DNA of 10,652 bases from the NCBI GenBank assembly GCA_018302725.1, contig JAGVZJ010000028.1:1-10652 (forward strand), given 5' to 3'. Below are positions 1 through 4,729 of the stretch, in pieces. This stretch comes from Candidatus Woesearchaeota archaeon (GTDB lineage: Archaea; Nanobdellota; Nanobdellia; SCGC-AAA011-G17; GW2011-AR20). The notes under the pieces were generated by a model. That model searched no databases. It was not told the DNA's origin and was given only the letters and a program-made list of their open reading frames with translations. Each line of letters opens with the position of its first letter. Within the stretch, counting starts at the first letter, position 1. The position numbers and the translations under genes are program-made.

Positions 1-135
1 ATTTTATGTTATTAAAAATAAATAATCAATAAATTACAAAAAATTATAACTGATGGATAATAACTAAAAAAACAGTTATGAACCCCAAAAATCCAAAGGA
101 AGAAGGCTTGTATTGGCAAAATATGAATGAATGCT

Positions 136-175
136 GATATGAACTGTTATACGCAATGCTCATTACGGGGGCTCT
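136..175 (+). repeat. boundary repeat unit A (short form)
   Basis: This unit starts with the box GATATGAACTGTTATACG (136-153) and ends in GGGGGCTCT (167-175). The box resembles the boxes at 895-914, 1639-1656, 1796-1813 and 3527-3548, although it has one base fewer before TGTTA. The end matches the inverted AGAGCCCCC at 822-830 exactly. It is much shorter than the other units (~40 instead of ~80 bases), so it is either a deleted copy or only the conserved ends. It points into the HNH gene, whose promoter begins about 10 bases further on. Confidence 0.45.
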
Positions 176-183
176 TAAAGAAA

Positions 184-222
184 CATTTAAATACAAAAAG
201 TTTTATATCATTATAAAGGTGA
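184..222 (+). promoter_or_regulatory. promoter and Shine-Dalgarno of the HNH gene
   Basis: A TATA-like box TTTAAATA lies at about 186-193, predicting a start of transcription near 215. GGTGA at 218-222 is a good match to the archaeal anti-Shine-Dalgarno and ends 6 bases before the ATG at 229. This supports the chosen start and gives a short leader of roughly 14 bases, unlike the leaderless pattern of most genes in the window. Confidence 0.6.
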
Positions 223-228
223 ATCATT

Positions 229-654
229 ATGCCACGAAATCCTTGGGGTATCAAAATAAAACCAGTTAATGTTTGGGGAACATCTACGAAAACCAAAAAG
301 AGACAATTAACTCATGCCCAAAAAGTTTTTGCATGGGAGAATAAATCTCACACTTGTAATATTTGCGGAAAAAGAGTTACAAAATTTTCAGATGCAGAAT
401 TTGATCATACACGAGCACATTCAAAATCAGGAGCTACTAATTTATCTAATGTGAAAATTGTGCATCGTGCCTGTAATAGAATAAAAGGGAAAAAATCCCT
501 TTCTGAAACAAAAAAACTTTTGGGCATTAAATCAAAACCAAAAAAGCGAAAAACCACTACAAAGAAATCTACTAAAAAATTTTCTACTGGAAACTATTGG
601 ATTAATCCCCTAACCGGCAGAAAAGAGAAGGTTAAATCACTATTCAGATTTTAA
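229..654 (+). CDS. HNH endonuclease family protein
   Basis: This 141-residue protein carries a clear HNH (beta-beta-alpha-metal) nuclease core: C43-x2-C46, the catalytic-type D59-H60 pair, N71, H79 and C82-N83, followed by a basic stretch. The four cysteines/histidines around the core probably bind structural zinc, as in many stand-alone HNH proteins. Residues 100-118 are a Lys/Arg/Thr-rich linker suited to DNA binding. The C-terminal ~20 residues (about 122-141) form a separate aromatic and basic tail. HNH proteins of this size are found as phage, homing or restriction-type nucleases; the substrate cannot be told from sequence. The start is supported by GGTGA six bases upstream. The gene ends tail-to-tail with a tiny basic ORF, their stop codons overlapping at 651-654, and the pair is bounded by inverted copies of a repeat unit, which suggests a mobile cassette. 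Confidence 0.87.
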   Translation: MPRNPWGIKIKPVNVWGTSTKTKKRQLTHAQKVFAWENKSHTCNICGKRVTKFSDAEFDHTRAHSKSGATNLSNVKIVHRACNRIKGKKSLSETKKLLGIKSKPKKRKTTTKKSTKKFSTGNYWINPLTGRKEKVKSLFRF

Positions 655-782
655 AAACTTACTCTTGTTCTTCTTTTTGGTTTTCTCTTTGCTTTAAAAC
701 TTACAGTCTTTCCACTGCCTGTTTTAAATGATACCGGTCTTTTTGTTTTGGTTTTCTTTTTTCTCGCTAAAAACGATGGCAT
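651..782 (-). CDS. 43-residue Lys/Arg-rich small protein
   Basis: Reading the minus strand from ATG at 782 to TAA at 651 gives an uninterrupted 43-codon frame. About 17 of 43 residues are Lys or Arg. The tripeptide VSF occurs three times (residues 17-19, 27-29 and the C-terminus 41-43), the first two inside an approximate internal repeat joined by a T-G-S-G-K-T stretch. A TATA-like box at 805-812 lies about 26 bases upstream of the ATG, fitting a leaderless transcript. The stop overlaps the stop of the convergent HNH gene (shared TTAA). I do not recognise the family; the composition fits a nucleic-acid-binding peptide. Simple lysine-rich translations of AT-rich DNA can arise by chance, but the internal repeat and well-placed promoter argue for a real gene. 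Confidence 0.6.
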   Translation of the reverse strand: MPSFLARKKKTKTKRPVSFKTGSGKTVSFKAKRKPKRRTRVSF

Positions 783-804
783 AATGATACTATAAACAAT
801 ATTC

Positions 805-812
805 TATATAAA
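805..812 (-). promoter_or_regulatory. TATA box of the 43-residue ORF
   Basis: On the minus strand this reads TTTATATA, centred about 26 bases before the ATG at 782, the spacing expected for a leaderless archaeal transcript. It sits directly beyond the end of repeat unit B. Confidence 0.5.
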
Positions 813-821
813 CTTTTTGAC

Positions 822-914
822 AGAGCCCCCTTCATTCGCACTTCTTCGTCGCTTCGCTCCTCGACCACGTTGCACTCTCGCCTTCGGCTCGGGTCGCATA
901 ACACTGATTATATG
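822..914 (-). repeat. boundary repeat unit B (GC-rich)
   Basis: Read on the minus strand, the unit begins with the box at 914-895 (reads ...TAATCAGTGTTATGCG) and ends in GGGGGCTCT at 830-822. The inside is about 60% GC in an AT-rich neighbourhood and is made of repeated GAGCGAAGCGACG-like and GAGCCGAAGGCGAGAG-like stretches with small palindromes. It lies between the end of the 132-residue ORF and the promoter of the 43-residue ORF. The distance from the TGTTA box to the G-rich end (about 74 bases) matches units C, D and E. Confidence 0.55.
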
Positions 915-954
915 AAATACCTGCAAAATAATAATAAAAAGGTCGGCGAGGAAA
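905..954. repeat. left arm of inverted repeat around the 132-residue ORF
   Basis: This arm contains TGATTATATGA (905-915), TACCTGCAAAA (918-928) and GGCGAGGAAA (945-954). The same three blocks recur in the same order, inverted, at 1544-1490: TGATATGA, TACCTGCAAAA (11 of 11) and GGCGAGGAAA (10 of 10). The spacers between blocks are similar in length but not in sequence. The arms enclose one complete gene with its promoter. Confidence 0.6.
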
Positions 955-991
955 GTGGCTAAAGCCACATATAGACTTGACTAAAGTCAAG
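955..991 (-). terminator. two tandem hairpins downstream of the 132-residue ORF
   Basis: Two perfect short hairpins lie just past the stop of the minus-strand ORF. GTGGC/GCCAC pairs across positions 955-968 and CTTGAC/GTCAAG pairs across 976-991, both with the same four-base loop (TAAA on plus, TTTA on minus). No strong U-tract follows, so transcript end or 3' protection is only one reading. Structural ends of a mobile element are another, because they sit immediately inside the left inverted-repeat arm. Confidence 0.4.
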
Positions 992-996
992 AAGAA

Positions 997-1395
997 TTAC
1001 ATTATCCTTTCACGTCTGCCTATTTCATCAACTATTGCTTGTCTTATTTTACCCCAAAAATATAAATGACCTTTAGGAACACTTTGGGAACCACTATTAT
1101 AACTTTGCATTAGTTTTAATTCCATTTCACTGTGACGTTCTTGAAGTACTGCAAAATCAAGAAAATTCTCTAAAAAATTATAGGGTCTTCCAAATAGTTT
1201 CACACCATTATGAAACATTGCTTCAGAAAGATTCAGAAGATCTGTATCATATCTCCCTTTAACAACCCTTCTTAATAACTTAGCTCTTTCTCCTAATCTG
1301 TACAAAACCCCTTGTCTTTGGTAACTATCAACAGGATCTACATGTAAATCGTTTGGATTTACCATGCTTTGTGTGCTTTCTTGACATTCAATCAT
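997..1395 (-). CDS. hypothetical protein, 132 residues, in an inverted-repeat-flanked unit
   Basis: I do not recognise the family. The protein is soluble, with no signal peptide or membrane segment. Residues from about 30 on are probably mostly helical with many charged residues (for example the basic stretch around 35-48), with a Gly/Ser-rich break near 100-108. The start at 1395 is supported by GAGG at 1409-1406, about 10 bases upstream, and by a TATA-like TTTATAAA near 1441-1448. A second start at residue 11 is possible. It is the only gene between two inverted-repeat arms (905-954 and 1490-1544) and is followed by two tandem hairpins. It shows no histidine-hydrophobe-histidine or DDE pattern, so it is not an evident transposase. 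It may be a cassette gene of a small mobile unit. Confidence 0.58.
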   Translation of the reverse strand: MIECQESTQSMVNPNDLHVDPVDSYQRQGVLYRLGERAKLLRRVVKGRYDTDLLNLSEAMFHNGVKLFGRPYNFLENFLDFAVLQERHSEMELKLMQSYNSGSQSVPKGHLYFWGKIRQAIVDEIGRRERIM

Positions 1396-1401
1396 TTTAA
1401 T

Positions 1402-1448
1402 ATTTCCTCTAATTTTAATACAGTATACATTATTTATCCTTTTATAAA
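1402..1448 (-). promoter_or_regulatory. promoter and Shine-Dalgarno of the 132-residue ORF
   Basis: On the minus strand a TTTATAAA box at 1448-1441 predicts transcription from about 1418. GAGGAAAT at 1409-1402 then lies at a suitable distance before the ATG at 1395. Like the HNH gene, this accessory gene has a short leader with a ribosome binding site. Confidence 0.5.
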
Positions 1449-1489
1449 CCTTTCGGTTATTAATTACATATTAGTAGTAACAATAAAAT

Positions 1490-1544
1490 TTTCCTCGCCT
1501 CCCATAAAAAACTTTACTTTTGCAGGTACTCAAAAATCATATCA
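1490..1544. repeat. right arm of inverted repeat around the 132-residue ORF
   Basis: TTTCCTCGCC (1490-1499), TTTTGCAGGTA (1518-1528) and TCATATCA (1537-1544) are the inverted counterparts of the blocks at 945-954, 918-928 and 905-915. The two longer blocks match perfectly. Confidence 0.6.
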
Positions 1545-1569
1545 ACTCTCGTTTTAATAAAATAAAAAA

Positions 1570-1656
1570 CTCCGTGATATTGATTTTTGGTTTATTCCGT
1601 TTAACGTTCAGCCTTTGGCTTCACTACTCCATAAACTCACATAACACGCATTAGGT
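1570..1656 (-). repeat. boundary repeat unit C
   Basis: On the minus strand it starts with the box at 1656-1639 (reads CCTAATGCGTGTTATGT), continues through a GGAGTAGTGAAGCC-like segment, and ends in a CACGGAG stretch at 1570-1576. The 72-base distance from box to GGAG end matches units D (71) and E (69). The tail also resembles theirs loosely (an AAAATC tract before the GGAG end). It overlaps the first bases of direct repeat copy 1. Confidence 0.5.
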
Positions 1657-1740
1657 TCAATACCTTCCAAAAAAGTCAGGCACTTCCAGGAGGGAGATTT
1701 ATATTTTAATTAAAAGCTCAAGTAAATCTCCACTCGGATT
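1648..1740. repeat. 93-base perfect direct repeat, copy 1
   Basis: This is identical over 93 bases to 1805-1897, offset 157. It contains a 9-base perfect inverted repeat (GGAGATTTA/TAAATCTCC, 1693-1701 with 1723-1731) around an A/T-rich palindromic loop. In this copy the sequence runs on at 1741 into material that is also homologous to the unit at 3463-3495, so this junction looks like the native arrangement of the repeat. Confidence 0.9.
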
Positions 1741-1813
1741 TTTTCTAACCAGAAGTCACTCACTATGCTCGTTCCGTTCTGTCACGAAAAAAGATACCTA
1801 ACAGGCATTAGGT
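1728..1813 (-). repeat. boundary repeat unit D
   Basis: On the minus strand it starts with a hairpin box at 1813-1796 (stem ACCTAA/TTAGGT, six-base loop), contains a GAACGAGCATAGTGAGTGAC-like purine segment and ends in an AAAAATCCGAGTGGAG stretch at 1728. Unit E (3463-3548) aligns with it along much of its length, sharing CTCCACTC, GATTTT, CCAGA and TCACT in the same order on the plus strand. Confidence 0.6.
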
Positions 1814-1897
1814 TCAATACCTTCCAAAAAAGTCAGGCACTTCCAGGAGGGAGATTTATATTTTAATTAAAAGCTCAAGTAAATCTCCACTCGGATT
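1805..1897. repeat. 93-base perfect direct repeat, copy 2, overlapping the TrmB-like 3' end
   Basis: This is the second identical copy of 1648-1740. Its positions 1856-1897 are the last 13 codons plus stop of the TrmB-like gene, and 1798-1855 lies downstream of it. The exact match stops at 1897/1898, inside the reading frame. Confidence 0.9.
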
Positions 1898-2452
1898 ACT
1901 TCCCTTAAACTTTTCATTCCATATACCCTTATATTCTATTTTCTTAGAAGATTTTTGTTTTTTCAATTCTTTTAGCAATCTTTCCATAAACATCTTAGAA
2001 GTCAAATCTTCCTCGTTTTTTGAGGGCCCCCCACTGAGAATATAAAGTTCTTTTATATTTCCACTACTTATTTGATTAAACAAATTAAAACTAAATTGCT
2101 TCTGACTCTCTTTGCTTTCAAAAACCCGTGCCCTAGAGATTCCCTCTTCTTTTATTTTTTCAAGTTCGGGAATAAGGGATAAAAGCAAAGATTCTTTTTC
2201 TTTTATTTTAGAAATTATCTTGCTAACTTCGATAGCCGAATAAAAAGTCTTTTCTCCTTTCTGAATTTTACTGATAAATCCTCTTGAAGACAATCTTTCG
2301 ATTACAGCGTATGCGGTTGACCTATGAATTCCTGTAATTTTTGCCAAGGCATATGCATTAAGTTCGCCTTTCTCGACTAATGAAGCATATATTTTAATCT
2401 CCTTTTCGTCAAGCCCATACTCTTCTAGAATACTCGCTATTTTATCTACCAT
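1856..2452 (-). CDS. TrmB-family transcriptional regulator, C-terminally truncated
   Basis: This 198-residue protein has an N-terminal winged helix-turn-helix of the TrmB/sugar-specific type at about residues 7-72. The recognition helix region is about 43-57 and the wing about 59-72. A charged helical linker follows (about 75-105), then the start of an effector or phospholipase-D-like C-terminal domain. Family members I know of run to about 240-260 residues; here the conserved domain stops at residue 185 and the last 13 residues are encoded by the 93-base direct repeat, so the gene looks truncated by a repeat-mediated rearrangement. DNA binding may survive, but ligand sensing is probably lost. 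A TATA-like TTTATAAA centred 26 bases before the ATG fits a leaderless transcript. It is divergent from a 253-residue orphan, a common layout for a local regulator, with a dyad between them. Confidence 0.86.
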   Translation of the reverse strand: MVDKIASILEEYGLDEKEIKIYASLVEKGELNAYALAKITGIHRSTAYAVIERLSSRGFISKIQKGEKTFYSAIEVSKIISKIKEKESLLLSLIPELEKIKEEGISRARVFESKESQKQFSFNLFNQISSGNIKELYILSGGPSKNEEDLTSKMFMERLLKELKKQKSSKKIEYKGIWNEKFKGSNPSGDLLELLIKI

Positions 2453-2474
2453 ATTTAGCTATTGGTATGAATTG

Positions 2475-2528
2475 TTTATAAATCTTACTATTTAGTCGAC
2501 ACTTATGGACTACTAAACTTAATAAATA
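2475..2528. promoter_or_regulatory. divergent promoter region with dyad between TrmB-like gene and orphan
   Basis: The minus-strand TATA box TTTATAAA (2475-2482) serves the regulator. A plus-strand TTAATAAATAA-like box (about 2519-2528) lies about 26 bases before the ATG at 2549. Between them TTTAGT (2491-2496) and ACTAAA (2512-2517) form a dyad, with TAGTC (2493-2497) and GACTA (2508-2512) inside it. The dyad could be the operator of the adjacent TrmB-like regulator, which would then control both directions; this is inference. Confidence 0.4.
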
Positions 2529-2548
2529 ACCTTCTTTTACACTTGATT

Positions 2549-3310
2549 ATGGCAGATAACAATGAAACAGGGATAGACAAGGCAAAGGTAGAAAGAACTA
2601 TCGATAGATTTATTCAGAATGATGGAGAAAAAATTTATGTAGAAGCTCCCTCTATTTCAGCCATTACAGCTATTTTATATGGCAGAGAAATGGATAAACA
2701 ATATGGAAAACCAATAATCTTGCCTTCTGCTATATCAGATGCCCTTATCTCAAAGCCATCTACCATAATGACTGCATTACCCCTTCGAGAAATGACTAGA
2801 ATAAGGTTTAGAACGGAGTATCAATTAGACAAAATAAGTTTAGAAGGACAATTAATTATCTCGCTACCAATAACATGGGAAGGAGCAAGACAATTTGAGA
2901 AACATCCGGAAGAAGCTGGTATGGGGGGATTAAGAAAGTTGTTCTCACCAAGATTTTGGTTTCAGACTCCACAAGAATATTTAGATAAAGAATTCTCAGA
3001 ATCTTTACAAAGAGCATACGAGTGGTTACAAGAAGAAAGACCATTGGAGCAATGCGATCTCAAGAATAGGTATGCTATTGTAGGACTTTATCTGTTGAAT
3101 AGATACAATGAAGCACCTACAACCACCCAAAAAGCACCGCTTGATGAAGTTGTTGCAAAACAAGTAAGAAGAGTTCCAAGTGAAATTATTGAAGAGTTAG
3201 GCAGTAGGGGCAAGAAGAGAAAAATAAAATTAGTCAATGGACAAACAATAGTTGACATGGATTGCACACTAAATGAACTTTATGGTGAGCAATTACAACA
3301 AGTGGTTTAG
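2549..3310 (+). CDS. hypothetical protein, 253 residues
   Basis: I do not recognise the family. I chose ATG at 2549, which a TATA-like box about 26 bases upstream supports as a leaderless start; a TTG at 2543 is in frame but less likely. The protein is soluble and mixed alpha/beta, with no signal peptide or membrane helix. Residues about 27-75 are alternating hydrophobic segments, about 78-112 look like beta strands ending in a Leu-Pro-Ile-Thr-Trp stretch, and about 130-170 is aromatic and acidic (Phe-Trp-Phe, Tyr, Trp). Residues about 195-250 carry a basic segment (Gly-Lys-Lys-Arg-Lys) and an acidic C-terminal helix. It is divergently paired with the TrmB-like regulator, so it may be that regulator's target or a cargo gene of the same accessory region. 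Confidence 0.7.
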   Translation: MADNNETGIDKAKVERTIDRFIQNDGEKIYVEAPSISAITAILYGREMDKQYGKPIILPSAISDALISKPSTIMTALPLREMTRIRFRTEYQLDKISLEGQLIISLPITWEGARQFEKHPEEAGMGGLRKLFSPRFWFQTPQEYLDKEFSESLQRAYEWLQEERPLEQCDLKNRYAIVGLYLLNRYNEAPTTTQKAPLDEVVAKQVRRVPSEIIEELGSRGKKRKIKLVNGQTIVDMDCTLNELYGEQLQQVV

Positions 3311-3462
3311 CTATGAGAAAAGATTATTCTTGAAGTTTTGTCGATTTCTAAAAAGTGCCCCTTACTGAAACTAACTAAAAAATCGGCTCGCCAACCCCCA
3401 CTAACAGAAAATATACTGCCGACGACTTCTCCGGTTTTTATTGATATAAAAATCCTCAACCC

Positions 3463-3548
3463 CTCCACTCTGATTTTCTCAGCCAGATTTCACTTTCGTT
3501 CAATCGGGAGAAAATTGAGGATTAGAGAAACTAACACGGATTAGTTTC
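3463..3548 (-). repeat. boundary repeat unit E
   Basis: On the minus strand it starts with a perfect hairpin, stem GAAACTAA/TTAGTTTC (3527-3534 with 3541-3548) and six-base loop. It continues through a GAACGAAAGTGAAATCTGG-like segment and ends in a CAGAGTGGAGGGG-like stretch. It aligns with unit D along its length despite lying 1.7 kb away, and has the same box-to-GGAG distance (69 versus 71 bases). The plus-strand sequence to its left (3440-3462) also loosely resembles the 93-base repeat next to unit D. Confidence 0.55.
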
Positions 3549-3583
3549 AATTCAGACAACTTACTATTGATTTCTAAGACAGT

Positions 3584-3600
3584 AAATTTAAAAAGGTGAT
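3584..3600 (+). promoter_or_regulatory. promoter of the membrane protein gene
   Basis: An A/T box AAATTTAAAA at 3584-3593 lies about 29 bases before the ATG at 3618. GGTGAT at 3595-3600 matches the archaeal ribosome-binding consensus but is 17 bases from the ATG, further than usual, and would lie upstream of a start of transcription set by this box. It may therefore not act as a ribosome site. Confidence 0.35.
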
Positions 3601-3617
3601 CCCCCTATTATAGATAC

Positions 3618-3992
3618 ATGAAAAAAAAGATTAGCAAATTTGTATATTGGACGCCGAGAATATTGTCAATAATATTTATCTTATTCTTAGCTATGTTTTC
3701 TCTAGATATTTTTGAAGGGAATTATGGATTCTGGGGAACGGTTTTAGGATTATTTATGCATAATATCCCCCCTCTTATTCTGTTGGTTGTTTTGTTAATC
3801 TCCTGGAAACATGAGATTGTCGGAGGAATTGTTTTCATTTTAGCAGGATTATTTTACATTATCATGGTAAGAACTACCCAAGACTGGCAAATAGCTCTCT
3901 CCTGGATTTTAACAATTGCTGCACCATCTTTCCTAATAGGAGTATTATTCCTAATAAACTGGTACAAAAAAAGAATTACTTATTCAAAGTAA
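3618..3992 (+). CDS. small four-helix membrane protein
   Basis: This 124-residue protein has four predicted membrane helices at about residues 14-32, 51-63, 67-84 and 92-115, with a basic N-terminus (Lys2-4) and basic C-terminus. Conserved-looking features are W11-T-P-R14 before helix 1, L-F-M-H-N-I-P around 45-51 and S-W-K followed by V-G-G at 62-70. I recall this pattern from a widespread family of short integral membrane proteins of unknown function in bacteria and archaea (possibly DUF7670; name not certain). It has no catalytic motif. It converges on scpA, overlapping its 3' end by 17 bases. Repeat unit E lies just upstream. Confidence 0.82.
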   Translation: MKKKISKFVYWTPRILSIIFILFLAMFSLDIFEGNYGFWGTVLGLFMHNIPPLILLVVLLISWKHEIVGGIVFILAGLFYIIMVRTTQDWQIALSWILTIAAPSFLIGVLFLINWYKKRITYSK

Positions 3993-4692
3993 TATAAATT
4001 TCACCAAAATGCTCTCTCTGCTCCAAATCTACTTTGCCATCATTGTCCAGATGCAATAAAGGTAATATTGTTAATATCTTATCTTCTTTTCTCTCGCTTC
4101 TAACCAAAGCTGTAAATGTTAACCCCCCTTTTTCATTAGTTTGAAAATGGCCGACAATCCTGGTATACATGTCTTTTATCAAAGCAGTGATATCAATTTC
4201 CTGAATAGGAACTTTCATGTCTACACTAAGCTCATACTCTCTTCTATCAACCTTTCTTTGGTTAACCTCCAATGCTTTTTGCAGCGCCCCCATCAGATCT
4301 GTTAAAGTAACTCTCCTCTTTCTTGCCTGGGGGGTTTTTATTGTCAGCTTTGGGCTTTTTCTTTCAGGAGCAGGAGCATCAAGATAAGCCTCTAATTCCA
4401 TAGGGTCTAATTCCTCAGGAGGATACATCATATTGTCAAAATGAGCTATATCTTCTTCCATAAACCTGTCAGATTTAATCCTCAAAAGTAAAGCGCTTGC
4501 TAGTATCATCTTCCCTGAAATAAAGAAGTTAAATTTTTGTAATTTTTTTATAGATTCTAAATATTTCTTAGCCAGTAAAGAAACATCTATATCCCAAGGA
4601 TCCATTTCCTCGCTCTTTATCAGATCCATTAAAAGGCTCTGCCAGGTAATCTCGTCCTTATTTACAATTAGGTTGTATAACTCATCTATCAT
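3976..4692 (-). CDS. scpA: segregation and condensation protein A (kleisin)
   Basis: ScpA is the kleisin that bridges SMC heads in the chromosome condensation complex. At 238 residues it has the usual layout. The N-terminal domain carries D31-P-W-D-I-D36 and the I-S-G-x-M-I-L-A-S-A-L-L-L-R-x-K-S stretch at 58-74, which pairs with the SMC neck. An acidic then basic low-complexity linker covers about 88-128. The C-terminal winged helix (about 188-236) ends in the family's F-G-E-I-Y-I-T motif. No smc or scpB gene is next to it here. A TTATTTAAATTT box centred about 26 bases before ATG 4692 and the lack of a ribosome site suggest a leaderless message separate from the toxin-antitoxin operon upstream. 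The 3' end overlaps the convergent membrane protein gene. Confidence 0.94.
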   Translation of the reverse strand: MIDELYNLIVNKDEITWQSLLMDLIKSEEMDPWDIDVSLLAKKYLESIKKLQKFNFFISGKMILASALLLRIKSDRFMEEDIAHFDNMMYPPEELDPMELEAYLDAPAPERKSPKLTIKTPQARKRRVTLTDLMGALQKALEVNQRKVDRREYELSVDMKVPIQEIDITALIKDMYTRIVGHFQTNEKGGLTFTALVRSERKEDKILTILPLLHLDNDGKVDLEQREHFGEIYITLNK

Positions 4693-4712
4693 AAAAGTGA
4701 TATCTTTAGGGA

Positions 4713-4724
4713 TTATTTAAATTT
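4713..4724 (-). promoter_or_regulatory. TATA box of scpA
   Basis: On the minus strand AAATTTAAATAA is centred about 26 bases upstream of the scpA start at 4692. It lies in the 37-base gap after the toxin stop codon, so scpA can be transcribed independently of the toxin-antitoxin pair. Confidence 0.5.
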
Positions 4725-4729
4725 TCCCC

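Larger units (their letters stand above)
1..228. other. AT-rich intergenic region upstream of the HNH gene
   Basis: No convincing gene is visible here on either strand. The first ~70 bases are almost pure A/T. A repeat-boundary box lies at 136-153 and a 9-base GGGGGCTCT element at 167-175; both recur in inverted form beyond the HNH cassette. The last 45 bases carry the promoter and ribosome binding site of the HNH gene. Confidence 0.5.
1396..1855. other. 460-base gene-free stretch made of repeats
   Basis: This stretch holds, in order, the promoter of the 132-residue ORF, the right inverted-repeat arm (1490-1544), repeat unit C (1570-1656), the first 93-base direct repeat copy (1648-1740), repeat unit D (1728-1813) and most of the non-coding part of the second 93-base copy (1805-1855). 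I see no convincing gene; a 62-codon plus-strand frame at 1369-1557 is a shadow across the promoter and repeat arm. Confidence 0.55.
3311..3617. other. 307-base intergenic stretch with repeat unit E
   Basis: No gene is convincing here. A 68-codon plus-strand frame at 3338-3544 lacks a promoter and a ribosome site and runs through the repeat, so I discount it. The stretch holds unit E (3463-3548), a possible further box CTAACAG at 3401-3407, an A/T hairpin at 3435-3452 (TTTTTAT/ATAAAAA), and the promoter of the next gene near 3584-3600. Confidence 0.5.

Noticed and set aside
832..896. GC-rich island as a tRNA or structural RNA gene
   Set aside because: It has small palindromes but no cloverleaf, no T-loop motif and no acceptor stem; it is better explained as the inside of repeat unit B.
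1369..1557. 62-codon plus-strand frame upstream of the 132-residue ORF
   Set aside because: It overlaps the start and promoter of a better supported minus-strand gene and the inverted-repeat arm.
1648..1897. Direct repeats as a CRISPR array
   Set aside because: There are only two copies of 93 bases, far longer than CRISPR repeats, with no further units and no cas gene.
3338..3544. 68-codon plus-strand frame downstream of the 253-residue gene
   Set aside because: It has no promoter or ribosome site and runs through repeat unit E, whose similarity to unit D is not in a shared reading frame.
136..3548. Reading the TGTTA boxes as integron attC sites
   Set aside because: The boxes resemble GTTRRRY (GTTAGGT at box D fits exactly), and gene cassettes come to mind. 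But successive boxes point the same way instead of forming the inverted R''/R' pair of an attC, most do not fit the consensus strictly, and no integrase gene is visible. Only an integron search of the whole genome could revive this.
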